Shown: positions 43,617-52,499 of the stretch, piece by piece
How the letters are laid out: each line of letters starts with the position of its first letter
Numbering within the stretch: the first letter of the stretch is position 1
Assembly (NCBI RefSeq): GCF_017792385.1
Contig: NZ_CP051230.1
Span: forward strand, 3,720,001-3,784,000
Reading direction: 5' to 3'
Source: Hyphomonas sp.
Lineage (GTDB): Bacteria > Pseudomonadota > Alphaproteobacteria > Caulobacterales > Hyphomonadaceae
Length of the DNA: 64,000 nt
The notes under the pieces: model-generated
Seen by the model: the letters and a program-made list of their open reading frames with translations, nothing else
Databases searched by the model: none
Told to the model about the DNA's origin: nothing
Translations under genes and position numbers: made by a program

Positions 43617-45032
43617 ATGAAACCAGAACGAAACGCCAAACAGGCCCTTGCAATGATCGGCCGCTGGAAATCAGAAACCGAAGGCAACATCGCGATCATT
43701 TTCGCGCTGCTGACCATTCCGCTTTTCCTCTTGATGGGCTTCGCGGTCGACCTGCAACAGGTCAACACGTCGAAGAACCGGGTCCAGTATATTCTCGACA
43801 GCGCCGTGATCGCCGGTGCGCGTGAGATGCAGGCCGGCAAGAGCGACGAGAAGATCAAGAAATACATCAAGAACTATTTCGAATCCGCCATGAAAGCGCA
43901 GGGCAACAATGTCGACTGCGCCGATCCGGTTTCGACCATCGTGAGCGACTCGCAGGACATTTCGGTCACTGTGAAATGTGATCAGCCGACCTCCATCATG
44001 CATTTGATGGGCACGCGCGAGATCGCCTTCGGCGTCACCTCGGCCTCCACCTATGGTATCGGCAAGGTCGACATCGCCTTTGTGTTCGACGTCTCGGGCT
44101 CCATGTATGGCAGCAAGATGAGCGCGCTGAAGGACGCCGCCGACACGGCCATCGACGTTCTGATTCCGGAAGATGATGATGGCACGACCGGTGAAGTCCG
44201 GATCAGCATGGCGTCCTATTCCTCCATGGTCGATGCCGGAGACGACTATTTCAAGAAGGTCACCAATCTGAACCCGAGCCGGACCTATTACTATACCTAT
44301 ACGGACCGCCAGAAAGTCGGTGAAGAGACCTATTGCCGCCGGTATCGCCGCAACGGAACCTGCCGCCGGTGGGGTACGCGCGACGTCTATGATGATGTCG
44401 AGGTGACGGAGTCCAAGACCATCAACAATACCTGCGTGAAGGAACGCATTGGCGACGAACAGTTCACGGACGAAGATCCGGGCGCCTATGCCTGGATCGA
44501 GGCCGCCGAAGCCTATGGCTACATGCAGAACGGCAGAGTCAAATGGTATGAGGAAACCTGCAACCCGATCGGTCCGCTTCCGATGACCAGCAACCGTGAC
44601 AAGCTGTTCGACTATATCGATGATCTGAACGCGACGGGTGGCACGGCAGGCCATCTGGGCATCGCCTGGGGCTGGTACCTGATCGCGCCGGACTGGGACA
44701 CGGTCTGGCCGGCGGGGTCCGACCCCTACCCCTATGACGAGCCGGATTCGGCCAAGGCCATGATCATCATGACCGATGGTGAGTTCAACACCCAGTATGA
44801 CTCTTCCGAAGGCAACTCCTTCGAACAGTCCCAGAAGATGTGCGACGCCATCAAGGCAGAAGACATCAAGGTATATACGGTCGCCTTCAACGCGCCGAAG
44901 GCCGGTCAGCAGATCCTCGCCTATTGCGCCTCCGGAGACGATTTTGCCTTCACACCGGAAAGCTCCGAGGAACTGAAGGAAGCCTACACGAAGATTGCCC
45001 AGTCCATCTCGGACCTGCGCATTCGCTACTGA
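43617..45032 (+). CDS. TadG-like pilus-assembly protein with von Willebrand A domain
   Basis: A 471-residue inner-membrane-anchored protein. A TadE/TadG-type N-terminal helix (NIAIIFALLTIPLFLLMGFAVD, about 24-45) is followed by DSAVIAGARE, typical of TadG, and by a von Willebrand A domain whose MIDAS begins D158-V-S160-G-S162. A tyrosine/cysteine-rich insert (about 225-290) separates the early and late parts of the domain (IIMTDGEFNTQYD). Tad systems assemble Flp pili for surface adhesion, yet no other tad genes are nearby. The ATG at 43617 follows AGGGGTGGGAA. Confidence 0.85.
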   Translation: MKPERNAKQALAMIGRWKSETEGNIAIIFALLTIPLFLLMGFAVDLQQVNTSKNRVQYILDSAVIAGAREMQAGKSDEKIKKYIKNYFESAMKAQGNNVDCADPVSTIVSDSQDISVTVKCDQPTSIMHLMGTREIAFGVTSASTYGIGKVDIAFVFDVSGSMYGSKMSALKDAADTAIDVLIPEDDDGTTGEVRISMASYSSMVDAGDDYFKKVTNLNPSRTYYYTYTDRQKVGEETYCRRYRRNGTCRRWGTRDVYDDVEVTESKTINNTCVKERIGDEQFTDEDPGAYAWIEAAEAYGYMQNGRVKWYEETCNPIGPLPMTSNRDKLFDYIDDLNATGGTAGHLGIAWGWYLIAPDWDTVWPAGSDPYPYDEPDSAKAMIIMTDGEFNTQYDSSEGNSFEQSQKMCDAIKAEDIKVYTVAFNAPKAGQQILAYCASGDDFAFTPESSEELKEAYTKIAQSISDLRIRY

Positions 45033-45038
45033 TTTCAG

Positions 45039-45070
45039 GCTGGCAGCGGTGCCCCGGCATCGCTGCCAGC
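45039..45070 (+). terminator. Terminator hairpin of the TadG-like gene
   Basis: A perfect 10-base stem (45039-45048 with 45061-45070) contains a further TGCC/GGCA pairing in the loop. It starts 7 bases after the stop codon. The following TACTTT is a poor U-run. Confidence 0.6.
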
Positions 45071-45264
45071 TACTTTCCTGAATATTTTCGCGATTTCCGG
45101 GAACCTTATCAGGTCTTCAGGCATAGGTGTTTCAATACGCCCTGAAAGCGGCCGTTCCGGCCAGAACCCTGATCTGAGTTGTGGACAAGTCGCATCATTC
45201 CGACATAGTTGACGGTGAAATCAGCGCAAACGGCGCTGCACACACTTTTGTCGGGAGCCCCGTC

Positions 45265-47121
45265 ATGAAACGGGATGAAACGTCCAGCGCTCCCTCGCCG
45301 GTGGCCCACGCCCCTGCGCTCTCGGCGGCGGAAAGCTCATGGCTGAGCGCCATCATCACATCCTCAACGGATGCCATCATCTCCAAGACCCTCGACGGCA
45401 TCATCGCCAGCTGGAATCCGGCGGCCGAGCGTGTCTTCGGCTACACCCCCCAGGAAATGATCGGCAAGTCCATTCGGCTCCTGATCCCGGCGGACCGCCA
45501 GCAGGAAGAGGATGAAATCCTCGCCACCATTCAGGCCGGCAAGACCATTTCCAACTTCGAAACGGTCCGCCTGCGCAAGGACGGGTCTGAACTGCACATC
45601 ATGGTCACCGTCTCCCCGATCCACGACGCCGATGGCCGGATTGTCGGCGCGTCCAAGATCGTGAGGGACATCTCGCGCGAACACGAGAACCAGGAACGCC
45701 TCCGCCAGAGCGAGGCTCAGTTCAAGGCCCTTGCCGACAACATCCCCCAGCTCGCCTGGATGTCGGATCCGGAAGGGCACATCTTCTGGTACAACAAGCG
45801 CTGGTATGAATACACAGGCGCCGACGAAGCCTCGACGCTCGGACATGGCTGGCGCTCGGTGCACCATCCGGAACATGAAGAACGCGCCACGCAGCACTTT
45901 CTGAAATCCCTGAAGGCCGGCGAAGTCTGGGAAGACACGTTCCCGCTGCGCGGCAGGAATGGCAAGTTCCGCTGGTTCCTGTCCCGCGCCCATCCGATCC
46001 GCGGGCAGGATGGCAACATCCAGATGTGGTTCGGCACCAATACCGACATCACGGACCAGAAACAACGCGAGGAGCGGATCCAGCTTCTGATGGGCGAGGT
46101 CAATCACCGCGCCAAGAACATGCTGACCCTCGTACAGGCCATCGCCCGCCAGACCATGGCGAGCGGCGAGAATTTCATGGGCCGGTTCACCGAACGCATG
46201 CGGTCCCTCGCCTCCAGCCAGGACCTCCTGGTCAGCTCCGGATGGCGCGGCGCCCGCGTCGAAGACATCATGAAGTCCCAGCTCTCCCATCTGGATGACT
46301 TCATCGGCACGCGGATTGTCCTGGAGGGCCCGCATGTCCGCCTGAATTCCGCCGCCGCGCAATCGCTCGGCATGGCCCTGCACGAGCTGGCCACCAATGC
46401 CGGCAAGTACGGGGCCCTGTCGAATGATACCGGCAAGGTGGATATCCGCTGGAATGTCCGTCAGGACGAAGGCGTGAACCGGTTCGAAATCTGCTGGACC
46501 GAAAGCGGCGGCCCGCCCGTTACCGTTCCGGACCGGCGCGGCTTCGGCTCCACCGTTATCGAGCGCATGACCCGCATCGCATTCGGCTACCCCGTGAAAC
46601 TGGACTTCGCACCGGAAGGCCTGCACTGGCATCTGATCAGCGTCGATGACCGCGTCTTCGAATCCGATTTCGTGGCCGAGGAAGCCAGTAGTTCACCGGC
46701 AGACCTGTCTGCGCCCGCCCGGCCGAGCGCCCCGGCACCGGCGCCGGCGTCCGGGCAGCGCCGGGTGCTTGTGGTCGAAGACGAAGCCATCATCGCCATC
46801 GACATGGCCGCCGCCCTCGAAGATGCCGGCTTCAGCGTCATCGGCCCGGTGGGCTCAGTGTTCGAGGCCATGCAGCTGCTCGACGAGAAACCCTGCGATT
46901 GCGCGGTGCTGGACATCAATCTGGCCGGCGAAACCTCGGCTCCGGTGGCCAGCCGCCTGCTTGCAGACGGCATTCCCTTCGTCACGGTTTCGGGCAACAC
47001 TCCGGAATCCACCGGCGACGAATTCAGCCAGAGCCCGTTCCTGTCCAAGCCGATCATCACCAGCAAGCTTCTGGCAAAGCTTGACCAGCTCGTGCCGGCG
47101 CCTGCGGCATCGGTCAGCTGA
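45265..47121 (+). CDS. PAS-PAS-HWE histidine kinase with receiver domain
   Basis: A 618-residue cytoplasmic hybrid kinase: PAS 1 (about 20-135, FGYTPQEMIGKS), PAS 2 (about 145-270, ending in a PAC-like GTNTDITDQKQ), an HWE/HisKA_2 dimerisation region with H281 in GEVNHRAKNM, a catalytic domain with ELATNAGKYGAL and CWTESGG, and a C-terminal receiver with phospho-acceptor D550 (AVLDINLAG). Such kinases feed the alphaproteobacterial general stress response. ATG 45265 has a GGGAG site; a GTG at 45181 would add 28 residues. Ends inside the last 8 bases of the convergent kinase gene. Confidence 0.9.
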   Translation: MKRDETSSAPSPVAHAPALSAAESSWLSAIITSSTDAIISKTLDGIIASWNPAAERVFGYTPQEMIGKSIRLLIPADRQQEEDEILATIQAGKTISNFETVRLRKDGSELHIMVTVSPIHDADGRIVGASKIVRDISREHENQERLRQSEAQFKALADNIPQLAWMSDPEGHIFWYNKRWYEYTGADEASTLGHGWRSVHHPEHEERATQHFLKSLKAGEVWEDTFPLRGRNGKFRWFLSRAHPIRGQDGNIQMWFGTNTDITDQKQREERIQLLMGEVNHRAKNMLTLVQAIARQTMASGENFMGRFTERMRSLASSQDLLVSSGWRGARVEDIMKSQLSHLDDFIGTRIVLEGPHVRLNSAAAQSLGMALHELATNAGKYGALSNDTGKVDIRWNVRQDEGVNRFEICWTESGGPPVTVPDRRGFGSTVIERMTRIAFGYPVKLDFAPEGLHWHLISVDDRVFESDFVAEEASSSPADLSAPARPSAPAPAPASGQRRVLVVEDEAIIAIDMAAALEDAGFSVIGPVGSVFEAMQLLDEKPCDCAVLDINLAGETSAPVASRLLADGIPFVTVSGNTPESTGDEFSQSPFLSKPIITSKLLAKLDQLVPAPAASVS

Positions 47122-48121
47122 CCGGCGGATCGATCGGGGATTTCAGCAGCGGGACCCGGATGGTGACCTGTACCCCGTCCGGCCCGAACTCGCGCTTCAT
47201 CGTCAGTTTTGGGAACATGTCGAACAGCATCGTGCCGAACCCCTTGCGTTCAGGCTCAGGCACTACACCCACTCCACTCTCGGTCCAGACCGCCGTCAAC
47301 ACCTGATCCGAGACCTCCCATTTCACCGTCACATGCCCGTTCGGATACCGGAACGCACCATATTTGCGGGCGTTCGCTGCCAGTTCGTGAATGATCATCG
47401 CCGCGTCCTTGCTGGCTTTCACTGTCAGGATCACGCTCCTGCCTTCCAGCGTGTAGCGATGCCGGCTCCGGCGGGTGACGGCGTCCAGCTCATCCTGCAT
47501 CACCTGTCGCAGGTCCAGGCCGCGCCAGTCATTCTCGGTCAGCTTCGTATAGACCCGGCTCATGGAAGCCAGCCGGTCGTTGAAGTCGTGAATGAAGGTC
47601 TTCGTGTCCTCCGCCACCGCACCGGAAATGCGGGAGGTTGCCATGATCACCGCGAACATGTTGCGAATCCGGTGCGCCAGTTCGCTTTCCATGAATTCGT
47701 TCTGGCGCTTCAGTTCCATCTGCGCCGTAATATCTTCCGCCCGCTGGATCATGTGGGTGACCCTGCCGGTCTCGTCACACAGCGGGTCCTGAATGGTCTG
47801 CCAGACGCGGGTGGAGATGCTGCCGTCCGGCATTTTCAGCTCATAGGGCTGGGCGTCGAGACGAGTCTGCTCGCCGGCAAATACCCTGCGGAACTTGGCT
47901 TCCACCGGATCCCTGCGTTCCGGCACATCCGGAAAGACATCGAAGATGAACTGGTGCTTCAGAGTCGCCCAGTCCGTATTGGTCGTTTCCATATAGGCAT
48001 GGTTCGCATAGACAAAGCGCAGGTCCCGATCCAGCGCCATCAGCGGCAGGGACCATTGGTCTGCGACCTGCCGGAACCTCAGATCCGCCCGCGTTTCGGC
48101 TTTGGCTGACTCTTCATCCAT
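47114..48121 (-). CDS. PAS-HWE histidine kinase
   Basis: A 335-residue soluble kinase with a PAS domain (about 15-130), the phosphorylated H150 in ELAHRIRNM and an HWE-type ATPase domain (IIHELAANARKYGAF, VWTESG, GFGTMLF). It has no receiver, so it must phosphorylate a separate response regulator, possibly the receiver of its convergent neighbour or a PhyR-type regulator elsewhere. The two kinase genes face each other and overlap by 8 bases. Confidence 0.88.
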   Translation of the reverse strand: MDEESAKAETRADLRFRQVADQWSLPLMALDRDLRFVYANHAYMETTNTDWATLKHQFIFDVFPDVPERRDPVEAKFRRVFAGEQTRLDAQPYELKMPDGSISTRVWQTIQDPLCDETGRVTHMIQRAEDITAQMELKRQNEFMESELAHRIRNMFAVIMATSRISGAVAEDTKTFIHDFNDRLASMSRVYTKLTENDWRGLDLRQVMQDELDAVTRRSRHRYTLEGRSVILTVKASKDAAMIIHELAANARKYGAFRYPNGHVTVKWEVSDQVLTAVWTESGVGVVPEPERKGFGTMLFDMFPKLTMKREFGPDGVQVTIRVPLLKSPIDPPVS

Positions 48122-48242
48122 GATGCGTCTGTCCTCGACTCAAGCTTCCAGGATCATTCCGGACAGACGTTAACCCCGTATGACCGGACCAGGCCGCAAA
48201 GCAGCTCTTGCCCTCCGGCGCGCGCGCCTTATGACTGGGGCA

Positions 48243-49658
48243 ATGCCGCAGGATTCCCCCACGCCAAACGATGCTGCCCTGTCCGTTTCGGAGCTGTCAG
48301 CCAGCCTGAAGCGAACCGTCGAGACAAATTACGATCATGTTGTGGTGAGAGGCGAGCTTGGCCGGGTGACCATTGCCCGGTCCGGCCACATGTATTGTGA
48401 CCTCAAGGACGACAAGGCCGTGCTGAACACGGTGATGTGGAAAGGTCAGGTCAATCGCCTGCCGTTCAAGCCGGAGGAAGGGCTTGAAGTGATCGCCACC
48501 GGCCGCCTGTCCATCTATGAGGGCCGATCAAACTACCAGATGATTGCCGCCTCCATGCGCCCGGCCGGTGCCGGCGCTCTGATGGCGCTGCTGGAAGAGC
48601 GCAAGAAGAAGCTGGCGGCGGAAGGGCTGTTTGATCCTGTCCACAAGAAAAAGCTGCCCTACCTGCCCCGCACCATCGGCGTGGTCACCAGCCCCACCGG
48701 CGCCGTCATCCGTGACATCCTGCACCGTATCAGCGACCGGTTCCCGGTGCGCGTCATCGTCTGGCCGGCGCTGGTCCAGGGCGACAGCGCGGCAGGCCAG
48801 ATCACGGCAGGCATCGAAGGGTTCAACGCCATGACCGGCGCAGACCGCCCCGACGTGCTGATCGTCGCCCGCGGCGGTGGCTCGATTGAAGATCTCTGGC
48901 CCTTCAATGAGGAAAATGTCGTCCGCGCAGCCTTCAACAGCGAGATTCCGCTGATCTCTGCCGTGGGGCATGAAACCGACACGACCCTGATCGACTATGT
49001 GTCTGATGCCCGCGCGCCAACCCCGACCGGCGCGGCCGAAATCGCGGTGCCCGTTCGCTCCGAATTGCTGCTGATGACGGGAGAGCATGGCGAGCGCCTG
49101 AAACGCGCCCTTGCCCGGCGCACCGGCCAGTCTCGTGACAAGCTGGCGGCGGCCCGCCTGCCCCGGCCGGAATCCCTGCTGCAGGCCAAACGCCAGCGGC
49201 TCGACTATGCCAGCGCCAGCCTGCCCAAGGCCGCGCTCGCGCTCGTTCAGAAGGCCCGCCTGCGCGTCTCCCGGTTGGCCATCAGTCCGGCCAGCCTCAA
49301 CGCCGAGATACGGGCCTCGAAACAGCGCCTGCGTGACACTGCCGTCCGCGCGCGTCCGGCCCTCACCCGCCTGATCGAGGCGCGCCGGAATACGCTTGCC
49401 GCGCAAGGCAAGCTGCTGGAGACGCTGTCCTACCAGTCCACGCTGAAGCGGGGCTACGCCATCGTGCGGGATCCGGCAGGCAATCTCATTCGCTCTGCCA
49501 GTACGGCTGCAGGCGCCCCCAGCTTCAAGGTCAGCTTTGGCGATGGCGATGTCATGGCCCGTCCGGACGGAGAGGCGCCGCCTCCCCCGCCTGCGCCTGC
49601 AGCACCCAAAGCAGCAAAACCGGCCAAGCCGAAAACGGACCAGGGCTCCCTGTTCTAG
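48243..49658 (+). CDS. xseA: Exodeoxyribonuclease VII large subunit
   Basis: Large subunit of the nuclease that degrades single-stranded DNA into oligonucleotides. An N-terminal OB-fold (SVSELSASLKRTVE, VVRGELGRVTIARSGHMYCDLKD) is followed by the catalytic domain with TSPTGAVIRDIL, ARGGGSIEDLWPFNEE and GHETDTTLIDYVSD, a long coiled coil and a proline/alanine-rich C terminus. The start is uncertain: ATGs at 48180, 48231 and 48243 are in frame and none has a good ribosome site; 48243 best matches the family. xseB is not in the window. Confidence 0.92.
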   Translation: MPQDSPTPNDAALSVSELSASLKRTVETNYDHVVVRGELGRVTIARSGHMYCDLKDDKAVLNTVMWKGQVNRLPFKPEEGLEVIATGRLSIYEGRSNYQMIAASMRPAGAGALMALLEERKKKLAAEGLFDPVHKKKLPYLPRTIGVVTSPTGAVIRDILHRISDRFPVRVIVWPALVQGDSAAGQITAGIEGFNAMTGADRPDVLIVARGGGSIEDLWPFNEENVVRAAFNSEIPLISAVGHETDTTLIDYVSDARAPTPTGAAEIAVPVRSELLLMTGEHGERLKRALARRTGQSRDKLAAARLPRPESLLQAKRQRLDYASASLPKAALALVQKARLRVSRLAISPASLNAEIRASKQRLRDTAVRARPALTRLIEARRNTLAAQGKLLETLSYQSTLKRGYAIVRDPAGNLIRSASTAAGAPSFKVSFGDGDVMARPDGEAPPPPPAPAAPKAAKPAKPKTDQGSLF

Positions 49659-49776
49659 GGAGAATCAGGAAATCGGCACCCCTGACCTCCCCCTACGGAA
49701 GGTTCATCCCATCGTTCTTCGCAATGTGCACGCTATTTGATCAACGCTGCACATACGGAAAAAATACAAGACTTTC

Positions 49777-49794
49777 GACATTCGGTCGAATGTC
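49777..49794. promoter_or_regulatory. Perfect GACATTCG-N2-CGAATGTC palindrome
   Basis: Two perfect 8-base arms flank GT. It lies about 210 bases upstream of the TonB receptor start, in AT-rich DNA. It could be a regulator site or the end of the xseA transcript; there is no U-run, so I favour an operator. Confidence 0.45.
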
Positions 49795-49969
49795 TGATTT
49801 CCTTCATCCGTATACACTCACCCCGTACGAAAAAGAGCATCTTCAACAAGGTTTTGTGATGTTTTCGACGAAAGCCCATCACATTGGGAAATCTGAAATG
49901 TTCTCGAATTTCTTGTTGTAAAACTTTGATTTGAGCCACTCTGAACCGCTGAGTAGGCAGCGCCCGACT

Positions 49970-49982
49970 GCGCACAGTGCGC
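49970..49982. promoter_or_regulatory. GCGCAC-A-GTGCGC palindrome before the TonB receptor
   Basis: A perfect 6-base inverted repeat around one base, 19 bases before the ATG at 50002. Its position in the 5' leader or core promoter would suit a repressor, but short GC palindromes also arise by chance. Confidence 0.3.
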
Positions 49983-50001
49983 CTAGTTAACGGGTCAAAT
50001 C

Positions 50002-52437
50002 ATGAAACATTCCTATCTCACCGCAACGGCAATTGCAGCGCTTGGGCTCTTTGGACAATTGTCCGCTCACGCACAGGAAGCGGGGGCCGAGAAGGCACGC
50101 CATCTGGACGTCGTCACCGTGACGACGCAGAAGCAGCAGCAGGCGCTCATCGACGTTCCGATCAACGTGTCTGTGGCCGACCAGGCCCTGATCGACCTGC
50201 TCGCGGCCGATGATTTCGAGGACCTCGGCAATTTCGTGCCAGGCCTTCAGGTTCAGGCCCAGAGCCTCAATGCGCCCAGCTATTCCCTGCGCGGCGTCGT
50301 CTCCGATGGCGGCACGCCCCGCGTCGCCATGTTCCAGAACGGTGTCGCCATCGGCAACGTCTCCTTCGCCACCAATCTCGCCATCTACGACATGGAGCGC
50401 GTCGAAATCGTCAAAGGCCCGCAGGCCACCCTGTTCGGTCAGGGCGCACTGGTTGGCGGCGTGAACTTCATCCAGAACCGCGCCTCCCTGTCCGGCAATT
50501 CCGGCGCAGCCTCCATCGAAGGCGGCGACTACAGCTTCGTCCGCGCGGAAAGCCACTACAACTATGTCATCAATGACACGCTCGCCCTGCGCGTGGCCGG
50601 CCAGTTGAAGAACATGGACGGCTATGTGCCGAATACGGCCAACTCGCCGGACCTGATGGGACAGGACACGCTTGCCCTGCGCACCGCCCTGCACTGGGAG
50701 CCGAGCCCCCAGCTGCGCGCCGACCTGTTCATCAACTATCAGGACGACGACTCCACCGGCACCCAGTTCACTTCCGGCTATTTCGAAGTGAACGGCAAGG
50801 TCGATCCGTATGGTGCCACCGCCATGAACGTGAATGACGATCAGGTCCGCGGCAAGCTCGGCAATGACCGTGAACTGTTCTATGTCACCGCCAATGTGGA
50901 GTATGACCTGAACGATGACTGGTCGCTGACTTCCCTGACCGACTATCGCAACCTGTTCTCGAACGAGGCATGGGATTCTGATGGCGCCGCCTTCAACCTG
51001 CTGCAATTCTACCAGGGACGTCAGGCCAATACGTTCAGCCAGGAATTGCGCCTGAACTATGATGCCGGCGGCAAGCTGTCTGCCTTCTTCGGCGGCAATT
51101 ATTTCACCGTCAACGGCAAGGACGAACTGCGCTTCTCCACCGATGAGGCCTATGCCCAGTCCCTGTTCGCGCCCAACCTTGCAGGCGCCGCCGGACTGAC
51201 AGTCGGACAGGTCCAGGGCGCACTCACCCTGGCAGGCGTTCCGGGCGGTGCAAACTTCGGCAGCTTCGACGATCCGCTCCAGTATTCCGCCCTTGCCGCC
51301 CTGCTGCAGGGCGCTCTCGTACCGCTCTATGACGAGCATCTGGAACAGCAGATATCGACCAATGATCGCGATACATATGACCTGTTCGGCGACGTGACCT
51401 ACCAACTGACCGACCGAATCGAACTGACCGGCGGTCTGCGCTATACAAAGGAAGACCTTGCGGCCAGCTCGGTCGGCTATGTGCTGAAGTCCAATCCGTA
51501 TCTCGGCGGCCTGAACGGCGTCACCCTGGCGCCAACCCTGCTGCTCAGCTCTGAAACGCTGAACAACAAGGCCTCCGCATCGGAAGAAACCGACGGGGCC
51601 TTCACCTGGCGACTGAATGCCGCCTATCGCGTGTCCGACAATGTGAACACCTGGGTCGCCTATGGCCGGGGCCGCCGTCCCGAAGTGCTGTCGGCCTCCG
51701 GTGCGACCTACAATGTCATCGACGCCGAAACACTGGACAATGTGGAAGCGGGGGTCTTTGCCCGACTCTGGGAAGACCGTGTCCAGATGACCAGCTCGAT
51801 CTACTATGGCGAATACAAGGACTTCCAGACCACGCGTTTCGACCCGATCAATGGTGTGTTCATCACGGAGAATTCCGGCAACGCCACCCAGTACGGCTTC
51901 GAATTCGACGGCCAGGCCCTCATCACCGACAATGTCCGCCTGCTCGGCACCTATGCCTACACGCATTCGGAATATGACGATGAAGACGACAATGGAAACC
52001 CGCTCCAATTTGCCGGCAACAGCTTCCGGATCAGCCCGGAGCACAGCTTTTCGCTGGCGGCTGACATCACGATCCCGGCTGGCGAACGTGGCGACTTTTC
52101 GATCGTGCCGAGCTATGTGTGGAAGGATCATCACTATTTCGAAGACGACAATGGCTACAATTATGCCGCTGACGGAAATGGTGGGTTTGTCCGGGTCCGT
52201 GAGGCCTATCCGGACGGCACCTTTGTCGAGGAAGAGCAGGACGCCTATGGCATCGCCAATCTCCGCATCGGATTCGACAGCGCAGACGATCAGTGGGGGG
52301 TCTATTTCCTGGGTGAGAACCTCTTCGATGAGGAATATCTGATCGATGTGGGCAACACTGGCGGTGCTTTTGGCCTGCACACCATCATTCGCGGCAAGCC
52401 GCAAATGCTGAAAGCCGGTGCCTACATCAAGTTCTAG
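50002..52437 (+). CDS. TonB-dependent outer-membrane receptor
   Basis: An 811-residue receptor with a signal peptide (ending SAHAQEAG), a TonB-box-like segment (LDVVTVTTQ), a plug domain (DLGNFVPGLQVQAQ to ERVEIVKGPQATLFGQGALVGGVNF) and a 22-strand-type barrel ending in the aromatic GAYIKF. It imports a bulky nutrient in an energy-dependent manner. The substrate is unknown; the glycerophosphodiesterase encoded 62 bases downstream hints at a lipid- or phosphate-ester-derived nutrient. Alphaproteobacteria of marine origin carry many such receptors. Confidence 0.92.
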   Translation: MKHSYLTATAIAALGLFGQLSAHAQEAGAEKARHLDVVTVTTQKQQQALIDVPINVSVADQALIDLLAADDFEDLGNFVPGLQVQAQSLNAPSYSLRGVVSDGGTPRVAMFQNGVAIGNVSFATNLAIYDMERVEIVKGPQATLFGQGALVGGVNFIQNRASLSGNSGAASIEGGDYSFVRAESHYNYVINDTLALRVAGQLKNMDGYVPNTANSPDLMGQDTLALRTALHWEPSPQLRADLFINYQDDDSTGTQFTSGYFEVNGKVDPYGATAMNVNDDQVRGKLGNDRELFYVTANVEYDLNDDWSLTSLTDYRNLFSNEAWDSDGAAFNLLQFYQGRQANTFSQELRLNYDAGGKLSAFFGGNYFTVNGKDELRFSTDEAYAQSLFAPNLAGAAGLTVGQVQGALTLAGVPGGANFGSFDDPLQYSALAALLQGALVPLYDEHLEQQISTNDRDTYDLFGDVTYQLTDRIELTGGLRYTKEDLAASSVGYVLKSNPYLGGLNGVTLAPTLLLSSETLNNKASASEETDGAFTWRLNAAYRVSDNVNTWVAYGRGRRPEVLSASGATYNVIDAETLDNVEAGVFARLWEDRVQMTSSIYYGEYKDFQTTRFDPINGVFITENSGNATQYGFEFDGQALITDNVRLLGTYAYTHSEYDDEDDNGNPLQFAGNSFRISPEHSFSLAADITIPAGERGDFSIVPSYVWKDHHYFEDDNGYNYAADGNGGFVRVREAYPDGTFVEEEQDAYGIANLRIGFDSADDQWGVYFLGENLFDEEYLIDVGNTGGAFGLHTIIRGKPQMLKAGAYIKF

Positions 52438-52450
52438 GCTGATGTCCTAT

Positions 52451-52474
52451 CGGGGCGGGTCTGAGCTCGCCCCG
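52451..52474 (+). terminator. Hairpin between the TonB receptor and phosphodiesterase genes
   Basis: CGGGGCG at 52451-52457 pairs with CGCCCCG at 52468-52474, extendable by two more pairs, with a 6-base loop and a short T-rich tail. It could reduce or condition readthrough from the receptor gene into the phosphodiesterase gene. Confidence 0.55.
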
Positions 52475-52499
52475 TCATTTCCAGACAGGATCCTGATCC

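Larger units (their letters stand above)
49659..50001. other. Gene-free region upstream of the TonB receptor
   Basis: This 343-base gap is AT-rich compared with the genes around it and is the likely control region of the TonB-dependent receptor. It contains the palindromes at 49777-49794 and 49970-49982. A 65-codon frame starting at 49724 lacks a ribosome site and protein-like composition. Confidence 0.5.

Noticed and set aside
49987..52404. 805-codon minus-strand frame opposite the TonB receptor
   Set aside because: Very long but antisense to a textbook receptor with signal peptide, plug and C-terminal aromatic residue; its product resembles no protein family.
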